Part shown: positions 45,781 through 53,150 of the stretch, in pieces
Layout of the letters: each line of letters starts with the position of its first letter
How positions within the stretch are numbered: the stretch's first letter is position 1
Assembly (NCBI RefSeq): GCF_014180685.1
Contig: NZ_JACEHF010000001.1
Span: 33,976-97,975, forward strand
Length of the DNA stretch: 64,000 nucleotides
Origin: Nocardioides pelophilus
GTDB lineage: Bacteria; Actinomycetota; Actinomycetes; Propionibacteriales; Nocardioidaceae
Direction of reading: 5' to 3'
The notes under the pieces: generated by a model
Told to the model about the DNA's origin: nothing
Seen by the model: the letters and a program-made list of their open reading frames with translations, nothing else
Databases searched by the model: none
Made by a program: the position numbers and the translations under genes

Positions 45781-46452
45781 TCATTGGACGCTGAGGAAAC
45801 TGTCGTCGTCGATTGGGAGCCCCACGCTCTGGGCGAGATCACGCATGACCAACCAGACCTGGTGCGCGATCCGCGCGACGACCTCTTCCTGGGACTCGTC
45901 GCGGTGGTCCAGCCACCAGATTATCCCGGCGTCGACCATGCCCATGAGCCCGGCCATGACGCCGTCCGGGGGATCAACTTGGACGTCAGGAGTGCGCAAG
46001 TAGGCCGACGCTGCGGCCACCACCTCACCCAGGAATCGCGTCCGCCCCAGCCTGGCGCGGTGAGTGTCCTTGCTCTGCTGGCGTGCGGCCATGAAGCGAT
46101 AGAGATTCGGATGTTCGGCAGCCCACCCGACGGCAGCACCTATCACACCCCCGATGATTGTTGGAGCTGTGCCACTCACTCGCATGGCGGGCCGAACAGC
46201 ATCAATGAGCTGGTCGGAAGCGAACCGCAGCACTTCGCTCTCGAGATCCTCCTTACTGTCGAAGTGGCGGTAGACGTGGGGCCGCGCCACCCCAGCCCGG
46301 TCCGCAATCTGGGCGGTGCCGACCCCGACCCCGTGCTCCTCGATCGCGCCGGCAGCGGCGACAACGATCCGGTCACGTTGCGGGGCTCGGTGGGATTCGT
46401 GCGCGGTCGACCGGCGCACCACGGCCGTGTCCACCCACTTCGCGATATCCAC
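45781..46452 (-). CDS. TetR-family transcriptional regulator
   Basis: 223 residues from GTG 46452. HTH: 'AQIADRAGVARPHVYRHFDS KEDL' (about 47-70), then a helical ligand domain. Divergent from an acyl-CoA dehydrogenase gene; the 95-base gap between them carries two near-identical palindromes (46482-46498 and 46505-46521), so it almost certainly represses both. Ligand probably an acyl-CoA. Confidence 0.9.
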   Translation of the reverse strand: MDIAKWVDTAVVRRSTAHESHRAPQRDRIVVAAAGAIEEHGVGVGTAQIADRAGVARPHVYRHFDSKEDLESEVLRFASDQLIDAVRPAMRVSGTAPTIIGGVIGAAVGWAAEHPNLYRFMAARQQSKDTHRARLGRTRFLGEVVAAASAYLRTPDVQVDPPDGVMAGLMGMVDAGIIWWLDHRDESQEEVVARIAHQVWLVMRDLAQSVGLPIDDDSFLSVQ

Positions 46453-46481
46453 GACCGCAATCTAACCCACGACACTGGCGC

Positions 46482-46521
46482 GGGTACACGTCGTACCCGT
46501 AGTCTGGTACAGGTTGTACCC
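46482..46521. promoter_or_regulatory. Two tandem palindromes, operator of TetR / acyl-CoA dehydrogenase
   Basis: Site 1 (46482-46498) is GGGTAC-ACGTC-GTACCC; site 2 (46505-46521) is TGGTACA-GGT-TGTACCC. They share the consensus GGTACA-n3-nGTACC and their centres are 23 bases apart, about two helical turns, so two regulator dimers would sit on nearly the same face of the DNA. They lie between divergent tetR and the acyl-CoA dehydrogenase gene. Confidence 0.75.
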
Positions 46522-46547
46522 GGCACTCACTACCCCTTGGAGGACCT

Positions 46548-47705
46548 ATGCCCGGCCGCCGTTCGCCCTGGATGACCCAGGACCTCGACGACTTCCGCCA
46601 GCTCGCCCGCATGTTCTGCGAGAAGGAGATCAAGCCCCACATGGAGCGGTTCATCGCGCAAAAGCGCGTCGACCGCGAACTTTGGACCCGAGCTGGCGAG
46701 CTCGGCCTGTTGTGCGCGTCCATTCCAGAGGAGTACGGCGGGGGCGGCGGCAACTTCTTTCACGAGGCGATCCTCATCGAGGAGCAGGCACGCATTGGCG
46801 ACAGCAGCTGGGGCGCTTCGCTACACAGCGGCATCGTCGCGCACTACCTGCTGCACTACGGCACCGAGGAGCAAAAGCAGGAGTGGCTCCCCAAGATGGC
46901 GTCCGGCGAGGTCGTCACCGCCATCGCGATGACCGAGCCCGGCACAGGTTCGGACCTACAAGGAATCAAGACCAGGGCAATTCGAGAAGGCGACGAGTAC
47001 GTCATCAACGGCGCTAAGACCTTCATCACCAACGGCTACCACGCCGACATGGTGCTGCTCGCCTGCAAGACCACCCCCGATGAGTCCGCTGCAGGCGTGT
47101 CCCTGGTCATCGTGCCGACGAACTCCGAGGGATTTCGCCGTGGCCGGGTCCTCGACAAGATCGGCCTGAAGGGCCAAGACACCTGCGAACTCTTCTTCGA
47201 TGACGTACGGGTGCCTGCCAGCAACTTGCTCGGTACTGAAGAGGGCCAAGGCTTCATCCAGCTCATGATGCAGCTGCCGCAGGAGCGGCTCCTCGTCGCA
47301 ATCAGCTGTGCCGCGTCGATGGATCTGATGCTCGACCTGACACATGAGTACACATTGTCGCGCGAGGCGTTCGGCAAGCCAATTTTCGGGTTTCAGAACA
47401 CCAAGTTCAAGCTCGCCGAGGTCGCTACCGAGGCCCGCGTTACCCGCGCCTTCATCGACGAGTGTCTTGACCTGCACGTCAAGGGCGAACTGGATATCCC
47501 GACCGCCGCCATGGCCAAGTACTGGTCGTCGGAGCGGGCTCAGCAAGTAGCCGACATTTGCCTGCAACTCCACGGCGGCTACGGCTACATGGAGGAGTAT
47601 CCGATTGCCCGCGCGTGGACGGACCTGCGCATCAGTCAGATCTACGCCGGCACCACCGAGATCATGAAGGAGATCATCGCCCGGTCTCTGCCGACGCCCA
47701 CCTGA
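46548..47705 (+). CDS. Acyl-CoA dehydrogenase
   Basis: 385 residues from ATG 46548 with GGAGGACCT directly upstream. Motifs: 'IAMTEPGTGSDLQGIKT' (FAD/substrate), 'FITNGYHADMV', 'LQLHGGYGYMEEYPIARA', and 'IYAGTTEIMKEIIARSL' with the catalytic Glu position conserved. It belongs to the same long-chain-type subfamily as the dehydrogenase at 6902. Catalyses the first step of beta-oxidation. Controlled by the divergent TetR through tandem palindromes. Confidence 0.93.
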   Translation: MPGRRSPWMTQDLDDFRQLARMFCEKEIKPHMERFIAQKRVDRELWTRAGELGLLCASIPEEYGGGGGNFFHEAILIEEQARIGDSSWGASLHSGIVAHYLLHYGTEEQKQEWLPKMASGEVVTAIAMTEPGTGSDLQGIKTRAIREGDEYVINGAKTFITNGYHADMVLLACKTTPDESAAGVSLVIVPTNSEGFRRGRVLDKIGLKGQDTCELFFDDVRVPASNLLGTEEGQGFIQLMMQLPQERLLVAISCAASMDLMLDLTHEYTLSREAFGKPIFGFQNTKFKLAEVATEARVTRAFIDECLDLHVKGELDIPTAAMAKYWSSERAQQVADICLQLHGGYGYMEEYPIARAWTDLRISQIYAGTTEIMKEIIARSLPTPT

Positions 47706-48009
47706 TCCGGGCCTCGGCTGTCCGAGGCAGTCCCGGATTCCCGCAGCTCTTCGGTGGCGCCAGCACATCAGTAAGCCGAGATCCTCGCGGCTACTAGACG
47801 ATTCCGGCAGGACCGGCGTCCGGCCAGACTCGGTCCAGGTGGTCGGCGGGGTGCTCTCTTTGCGGCTGCCCACCCTCGTTGGGTGTGGCTCGTTTTCGGT
47901 CTGCGTCCCCGTCGTCCACCGTGTCGAGGTGTGGCTCAAGAGGGGACTGCCCGGCTCTCAGTAGCAGTGCGCGCCTCGCGTCCCAGTTGATGTCGCGAGA
48001 TGAGGCGGA
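47706..48009. other. Non-coding region with the 5' end of an IS110-type element
   Basis: 304 bases without a credible gene. The part nearest 48009 should be the left non-coding end of the IS110 element, which in this family encodes the structured 'bridge' RNA that pairs with target and donor DNA. The exact boundary is not visible because IS110 elements usually lack terminal inverted repeats. Confidence 0.4.
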
Positions 48010-49239
48010 ATGCAGATGACGAGAGTGTTCATCGGGGTCGATCCCCACAAGTTGTCAGCGACGATCGAAGTCGTCGACGCACAGGAGAAGGTGCTGGCCA
48101 CGGGCCGGTTCGACACCGACAAGGCCGGCTATGCCGCGATGCGCAAGCACGTCGCGAGGTGGCCGGACCGAGTCTGGGCTGTCGAGGGCAGCGGCGGCGC
48201 GGGCCGTCCGCTGGCACAGCGGCTGCTCGCTGACGGCGAGCACGTCGTCGATGTCCCGCCGAAGCTGTCAGCTCGGGTGCGACTCTTCGACACCGGTCAC
48301 AACCGCAAGACCGACGCCCACGACGCCCACGCTGTCGCCGCGGTGGCAGTGCGCACCAAGAACCTCCGGACGCTGGCCTACGACCAGGAGCTCGAGGCGC
48401 TGCGCATGCTGTCCGAGCGTCGCGCCGAGCTCATCAGCCACCGGGTGCAGACCGTGAATCGGTTGCAGCGGCTGTTGTCGGAACTGCTGCCTGGTCAGGC
48501 CAAGCCGAACCTCACAGCCCCGCAGGCCAAGGCGATTCTCTCATCGCGTCGACCTCGCGACCTTGCCAACAAGACCCGCAAGAGGATGGCGCTCGAGCAG
48601 GTGGAAGACCTGGTAGTGGTCGACGCCCGGATCAAGGCCATCAACAAGGAGCTGAAGGCGATGGTCCTCGCGACCGGGTCGCACCTGATGGACCTTCCGG
48701 GCATCGGACCCATCGGCGCCGCGCGAATCCTGGCCGACGTCGGGGACGTGACCCGATTCGCCAATCGCAACCGGTTCGCGTCATGGACCGGTACCGCGCC
48801 GTTGGATGCGTCCTCTGGTGAGCAGGTCCGACACCGGTTGTCGCGAGCAGGCAACCGCAAGATCAACCACATGCTGCACATGGCAGCGACGAGCCAGATC
48901 CGACTCGACACCGAGGGCCGCGCCTACTACCGACGCAAGCGCGCCGCCGGGAAAACGCACCTCGAAGCCATGCGCTGCTTGAAGCGACGGATCTCAGACG
49001 CCGTCTATCGCCAGCTCATAGCCGACGCCAGCGAGGCCGCCGCCGCAAACGTCATCCAGGAGTCAGAGGCGAGCCCGGGAGGGCACTGCGGGGCGACTCA
49101 AGAATCCAGCGCGGTCGACCTGCCCCCGCACATCGACACTTCGGATCAGCCACTCCCGGACCCGCAACCGCAACGCTACGCCGCTCAGAACCCGGGTCGG
49201 AAGAAGGAAGCCCACGACGTCCTCCTCCGCACCGGTTGA
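48010..49239 (+). mobile_element. IS110-family transposase (DEDD recombinase)
   Basis: 409 residues from ATG 48010 and uninterrupted. The N-terminal RuvC-like DEDD domain shows 'VFIGVDPHKLSATIEVVD' (first Asp), 'WAVEGSGGAGRPLAQRL' (Glu), and 'KTDAHDAHAVAAVA' (last Asp pair). A coiled-coil-like linker follows. The C-terminal Tnp domain has 'LPGIGPIGAARILADVGDV' and 'SSGEQVRHRLSRAGNRKINH' with the conserved Ser. The C-terminal 60 residues after about 345 look extended and low in conservation. The element may still be active. It sits directly before an IS3 remnant. Confidence 0.92.
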
Positions 49240-49258
49240 CAACAGAGGGGTGCCGAAA

Positions 49259-49680
49259 TGAATCGCCCCGGGTTTCGTGGAGGCTCTGGTGTGTCCCGGG
49301 TTCCACGGCGTCTGAGTTTCTGGATTCTGGTGTCTGACATCAGGAGGTTCAGATGGGAAGACCGGGCTATCCGGCGGAGTTTCGACGCAAGGTTCTTGAC
49401 CTGCTCGCCGAAGGTCGCAGCGTGGCGAGCGTCGCGCGCGATCTCGATGTCAGCGACCAGACGATCTACAACTGGCGCCGCCAGGACCGAATCGACCGCG
49501 GCGAACAGCCCGGCCTGACAACAGCAGAGAAGGGCGAACTCTCGGCGTCGAAGAAGCGCATCGCCGAGCTCGAGACCGAGCTGAAGATCGCGCAACGAGC
49601 CGTCGACGTGCTGAAGGAGGAGGCCAGCCCAAAAGGCGGTACCCGGCGGTCGAAGTGATCGCCGCGGACAACGTTCGTCG
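49259..49680 (+). mobile_element. IS3-family element remnant (left end, orfA, start of orfB)
   Basis: The left end reads TGAATCGCCCCGGG at 49259, typical of IS3-type terminal repeats, 20 bases after the IS110 transposase stop. orfA is complete (49353-49658). A slippery CCAAAAGG near 49630 leads into the orfB frame, which reads 'KRRYPAVEVIAADNV' and then stops within about 12 codons, where IS3 sequence is lost. No right end was found. Confidence 0.7.
49353..49658 (+). CDS. IS3-family transposase OrfA
   Basis: 101 residues. HTH_Tnp_1 domain: 'YPAEFRRKVLDLLAEGRSVA' and 'VARDLDVSDQTIYNWRRQDR', followed by a leucine-zipper-like segment 'KKRIAELETELKIAQRAVDV L' ending in 'KEEAS'. OrfA binds the terminal repeats and is fused to OrfB by -1 frameshifting in intact elements. 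Because OrfB is truncated here, the protein cannot support transposition, though it could still bind IS ends. Confidence 0.85.
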   Translation: MGRPGYPAEFRRKVLDLLAEGRSVASVARDLDVSDQTIYNWRRQDRIDRGEQPGLTTAEKGELSASKKRIAELETELKIAQRAVDVLKEEASPKGGTRRSK

Positions 49681-49796
49681 CCGGGCCGTCAGGTTCGACG
49701 ATTGATGGCGTTCTGGCATGGGTTTCCTGTCCGGGGACGCGACAACGGGCCGATCGGCTGAGTCGGGCCAACGACATCGCCGCTGCGACGACGTCT

Positions 49797-50106
49797 CTAG
49801 GGCTTAAGGAGCTGTTGCATCTGGGTGATCTCCGCCTGCTGGTCGCTGATGATCTTCTCGGCCAGGGCCACCGCGTCCGGGTTCTCGCCCTGGTCAACTT
49901 CGACCTCGGCCATCTCGATCGCGCCCTCGTGGTGCTCGGTCATCATCTCCAGGAACATCTGGTCCCAGTCGCCACCCGAGGCCGCCATCAGGTCGCTCAT
50001 CTGTTCCTCGTCCATCATGCCGGACATGGTGCCGCCGGAGTCGTGACCCATGTCGCCATGCTCCATGCCACTGGCAGGCACTTCCTCACCCCACGTCTCG
50101 AGCCAG
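49797..50106 (-). pseudogene. DUF305-family protein, C-terminal half only
   Basis: The frame encodes 'WLETWGEEVPASGMEHGDMG' followed by a Met/Gly/His-rich linker and the second DUF305 repeat: 'DQMFLEMMTEHHEGAIEMAE' and 'AEKIISDQQAEITQMQQLL', with the natural stop at 49797. Full DUF305 proteins have a signal peptide and a first His-rich repeat before this part; here they are missing and a TAA occurs upstream near 50107. The methionines and histidines suggest metal (copper) binding in the family. An ATG at 50081 could give a 94-residue cytoplasmic peptide, but a truncated pseudogene is more likely. Confidence 0.7.
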
Positions 50107-50131
50107 CCTTAAAGGGTGTCGATCTCTGGGC

Positions 50132-51062
50132 ACCAGACTGGGACAGATGGCCGACGGCACGGCGCAGATCGCCGACAACGCCGACGCCTTCGCGCCCGGC
50201 ATCGAAGAGCTCATCGACCAGACCAGCCGACTCGCTGAGAACCTACAGCGCTCGGAGTCCTACCTGAACAGAGTGGACCGACAAGCCAACACCGCCGAGG
50301 CCGGAGGCTTCTACCTGCCGGCGAAAGCCCTGCAAGACCAACGGTTCGCCTACGCCCGCGAAGTCTTCCTCAGCCCCGACGGACGCGTGGCACGCATCCA
50401 GGTCACAGGCGACACCGACCCTCTGAGCCCGGACGGCCTACGCCGCTTCGAGGAAGTGCAGGAGACGGCCGAAACCGCCCTCGAACAAACGCGGCTTGCC
50501 GATGCCACCGTCAGCGGCACCGGCGCCGCCGGACTCGGCGCCGACCTGAACCGCTACCTGCTCGACGACGCCAAGCTCGTCCTGGCGGAAGTGCTCCTGG
50601 TCGTCCTCCTCGTCCTCATCACCACCCTGAGATCACTCGCCGCACCTCTCTACGTGCTGGTCTCAGTCGCCCTCTCGTGCGCGGCAGCACTCGGCCTGAC
50701 CACCCTGGTCTTCCAAAACCTCCTCGGCAACGACATCCAATTCGCCGTACCCGTGATCACCTTCATGCTGCTCGTAGCCGTCGGCGCCGACTACAACATC
50801 TTGCTGATGAGCCGCATGCGCGAGAACGGCACCACCCTGACCCGCGCCAAAGTCGCCGAAGCCCTCACCCTCACCGGTCTCGTGATCACCTCGGCAGGCA
50901 TCATCTTCGCCAGCACCTGCATCGCCCTGCTCACCTCGCCAGTGATCACGCTGGCCCAAACCGGATTCGCCGTGGCGTCCGGACTGCTGCTCGACACATT
51001 CGTGGTCCGCAGCCTCATCGTCCCCGCCTGCGCTGCCCTCCTCGAGAACCACAACTGGTGGC
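50132..51062 (+). repeat. MMPL C-terminal segment, copy 2 of a dispersed duplication
   Basis: Direct-orientation partner of 14568-15508, about 35 kb away. The scattered, mostly silent differences (for example the TGAGGTCACTCGCC / TGAGATCACTCGCC region) show that the copies have diverged for some time or came from related strains. Confidence 0.9.
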
Positions 51063-51130
51063 CCGCACGCCAACCCCGGCTCCCAAAGTCACCCTCGGAA
51101 AATCCGGCGTCTGTCCGATCAACGGTGTAA
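50132..51130 (+). pseudogene. MMPL transporter, C-terminal fragment
   Basis: Translation from ATG 50147 gives 327 residues corresponding to residues about 690-1005 of the MMPL protein at 12506-15568: the end of the extracytoplasmic loop plus the second TM cluster with 'VGADYNILLMSRMRENG'. Identity is very high until 'ENHNWWPA', after which the tails differ. The first nine-tenths of the loop and the first TM cluster are absent and there is no ribosome-binding site before the ATG, which is an internal Met in the parent. Non-functional fragment of a second MMPL copy. Confidence 0.85.
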
Positions 51131-51343
51131 CTGATTCCTGGCCTGTACGTCGAGTGTGCGGGAGCAGGGATGTCAGATTCGAGGCCGAACCGACGGATTC
51201 GAACCAGCGCCACAAGGTCGTGGGCGACCAGTTCTCCGTGTCATTCCCCGTGGCAAAGGCCGCTCAAAATCAACTCAGCAGCCATCGCCCGGACAGGTTT
51301 CTGGGTCACAAAGCGCGACATATGCCGACGTGGTTCAAATGCC

Positions 51344-51385
51344 AAGTGGCCCTGATCTGCGTTTCCGCAGGCCAGGGGCCACTTT
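51344..51385. terminator. Strong stem-loop, candidate terminator
   Basis: Arms AAGTGGCCCTGATCTGCG and CGCAGGCCAGGGGCCACTT enclose a 4-base loop; on the minus strand the loop is GAAA, a stable GNRA tetraloop. One internal mismatch and a bulge. It lies immediately downstream, on the minus strand, of the tRNA 3'-half fragment and would be that tRNA gene's terminator; on the plus strand it is followed by a T-rich TTTCTTGT. Confidence 0.65.
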
Positions 51386-51389
51386 CTTG

Positions 51390-51428
51390 TAGCGGGGGCA
51401 GGATTTGAACCTGCGACCTCTGGATGAA
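51390..51428 (-). other. tRNA 3'-half fragment (initiator-tRNA-like), possible attachment site
   Basis: On the minus strand the sequence contains CCAGAGGTCGCAGG, then TTCAAATCCTGCCCCCGCTA: a complete T-arm (GCAGG-TTCAAAT-CCTGC) plus the 3' acceptor strand. The wording from CCAGAGG onward resembles actinobacterial initiator tRNA(fMet). Upstream of this no D-arm or matching 5' acceptor (TAGCGGGG) is seen, so it is not a whole gene. Such 3' halves are left where elements integrate into tRNA genes by tyrosine recombinases. Confidence 0.55.
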
Positions 51429-51721
51429 GTCAGCCACCTACCCGCCGTTGCTCGTCAGTGCCCGATGCAGTGCATCCGTGCTGGTTGCGCTTGAGATGAC
51501 GCGCTCTGACGCTGCCTATCGTAGCCCGTTGGCGCCCACCGTTGCGCAGAGCTATCTGGCCCGTTGATGGCCCACGATCGAATCCCTTGGGCGTCTCGAG
51601 CCGATCCGTATTGCGCAGGGCGGATGCTCAGCACGTCCAGCACGCTCGGATCTGGCGATGTGCGGACGTATGTCTTTCCGCGAGCGAGACTCAACTAACG
51701 TGACTCGGCCCCGCTCCCCAC

Positions 51722-51744
51722 GTATCGGAGAACCAGTCCGATAC
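51722..51744. promoter_or_regulatory. Long palindrome GTATCGGA-7-TCCGATAC, copy 1
   Basis: Perfect 8-base arms around the spacer GAACCAG. An identical-arm copy with spacer AATCTAG is at 52100. The spacers agree at four of seven positions, including the final AG. Typical of a dimeric regulator site. Confidence 0.6.
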
Positions 51745-52099
51745 ATCTGAGCAGTTGGCTGTATTCCACACGACCGTGCCAGGCGAGTCGTTACGGGATC
51801 CGTCCAGTTCGACGTCGTCCCCCCACGTACTCGGCCGCGTCGGAACGAGCCGCGGAGACCTATACAAGGACTCTCCGCCGAGGGCAAGCCAACCTGGTCG
51901 ACCATCCACAAGTTCACCAACGCCCTTGCCGTGCCCTTCCAACCGCACCCAGAACGAGCGTGCGAACTCGCGTCTCAACAGGGTGCGACTCTGCAGCGTG
52001 CGGCCCCAGCACGGCCAAGAGGACCTGAAGTCACGCGTTTTCGCAGGTCAGCGCACGACCCACGTCACTAATGGGAGAACAGCGCGGACTCGCCCTCAT

Positions 52100-52122
52100 G
52101 TATCGGAAATCTAGTCCGATAC
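52100..52122. promoter_or_regulatory. Long palindrome GTATCGGA-7-TCCGATAC, copy 2
   Basis: Same arms and same 7-base spacing as the site at 51722, 378 bases away, and 151 bases before the mhpC start codon. Probable operator, possibly for looping between the two sites. Confidence 0.6.
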
Positions 52123-52225
52123 GACCGGCCGGCGATCCGTTCGTCCGCCGGCGGGCCGTCGACTGCCGTCCGTAAGCCCACCGCCTTGACAGGAAGGGGA
52201 GACAGTGGTCACATTCTCGGTGTAG

Positions 52226-52250
52226 ATAACGACTTAACACGTGTAGTTAT
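52226..52250. promoter_or_regulatory. Inverted repeat ATAAC-15-GTTAT with central ACACGTGT, mhpC promoter region
   Basis: ATAAC (52226-52230) and GTTAT (52246-52250) flank a segment containing the perfect palindrome ACACGTGT. It ends 22 bases before the mhpC ATG, in the place expected for a promoter or operator. A weaker candidate than the GTATCGGA sites. Confidence 0.35.
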
Positions 52251-52272
52251 TGCAACGACGGGATGAGAGACC

Positions 52273-53130
52273 ATGAATTTCACCCAGGAGTCGACTGCTC
52301 GCGACGTGACTCTTGCGTCGGGGACACGGATGCGGTTCTACGAGGCTGGCGCACCTGAAGCGGACCCGGTAGTCCTGCTCCACGGATCCGGCCCGGGCGC
52401 CACCGGCTGGTCGAACTTCTCTGGCAACATCGGCCACATCGCCGCGGCCGGCTACTACGCGATCGCGCCCGACATGCCCGGCTGGGGTGACTCCGATGCT
52501 GTCGCGACCGACACGATGGACCACGACAAGGATCTAGTCGAACTCCTCGACTACCTCGCGCTGGAGAGTGTGGCTCTTGTCGGCAACTCGATGGGCGCCC
52601 ACACTGCGATCCGGTTCGCGACCCTGCACCCCAAGCGAGTCACCCACCTCGTGACGATGGGTGCCTCATTGGGCCGGGGCACCACCCTGTTCGGGCCCGC
52701 GGACGGGCCAAGCGAGGGCCTCAAGGCGATCGTGAAGGCCTACCGCGACCCGAGCCCCGAGAACATGCAGGCACTGGTCGAGATCATGACGTTCGACAAG
52801 ACGCGGTTCGCCACCCCCGAGCTCACTGCTGCTCGTTCGCAGGCTGCGCTCGCTCGGCCCGAGCACCTGAGCAATTACCTGGACGGCCTGGCTCACGGCG
52901 CGCCGATCCCGATTCGGGTCGACCGAGACGCCATCGCGGCCATCACCGCGCCGACTCTGCTCATCCACGGAAAGGACGACCGGGTTCTCCACTACGAGAT
53001 CACGTTGTGGCTGCTTGCCAATATCCCGAACTCGCGAGCAGTGCTTCTCAACAGGTGCGGCCACTGGGCGATGATCGAGCACGCCGAAGAGTTCAACCGC
53101 CTGGTCATCGACTTCCTCGGCAACAACTGA
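52273..53130 (+). CDS. mhpC: Meta-cleavage product hydrolase (alpha/beta hydrolase)
   Basis: 285 residues from ATG 52273. Alpha/beta-hydrolase landmarks: oxyanion region 'LLHGSGPGATGWSNFSGN', nucleophile elbow 'LVGNSMGAHTAI' (Ser about 110), acidic residue in 'LLIHGKDDRVLHYE' and His in 'CGHWAMIEHAEEF'. The HGSGPGATGWSNF box is characteristic of MhpC/HsaD/BphD-type C-C hydrolases. Expected reaction: 2-hydroxy-6-oxonona-2,4-dienedioate to 2-hydroxypenta-2,4-dienoate plus succinate. First gene of mhpCAB. Confidence 0.92.
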   Translation: MNFTQESTARDVTLASGTRMRFYEAGAPEADPVVLLHGSGPGATGWSNFSGNIGHIAAAGYYAIAPDMPGWGDSDAVATDTMDHDKDLVELLDYLALESVALVGNSMGAHTAIRFATLHPKRVTHLVTMGASLGRGTTLFGPADGPSEGLKAIVKAYRDPSPENMQALVEIMTFDKTRFATPELTAARSQAALARPEHLSNYLDGLAHGAPIPIRVDRDAIAAITAPTLLIHGKDDRVLHYEITLWLLANIPNSRAVLLNRCGHWAMIEHAEEFNRLVIDFLGNN

Positions 53131-53150
53131 CATCGACAGGCGAAGCAACC

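Larger units (their letters stand above)
51131..52272. other. 1.1-kb gene-free region upstream of mhpC
   Basis: No ORF with protein-like composition on either strand. It holds the stem-loop (51344), the tRNA fragment (51390), two copies of a long palindrome (51722 and 52100) and an inverted repeat next to mhpC (52226). The rest looks like decayed sequence between the mobile-element region and the mhp genes. Confidence 0.6.

Noticed and set aside
51180..51215. A second T-arm-like stretch with GGTTCGAATCC on the minus strand
   Set aside because: The flanking bases do not form a 5-bp T-stem and there is no acceptor strand; a chance match.
51156..51392. Small plus-strand ORFs between the MMPL fragment and mhpC
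   Set aside because: No start signals, composition like random sequence, and they cross the tRNA fragment and terminator hairpin.
51870..51960. Peptide resembling an XRE-type helix (about 'STIHKFTNALAVPFQP')
   Set aside because: Only one helix-like stretch, no start or neighbouring HTH; too weak to call a gene remnant.
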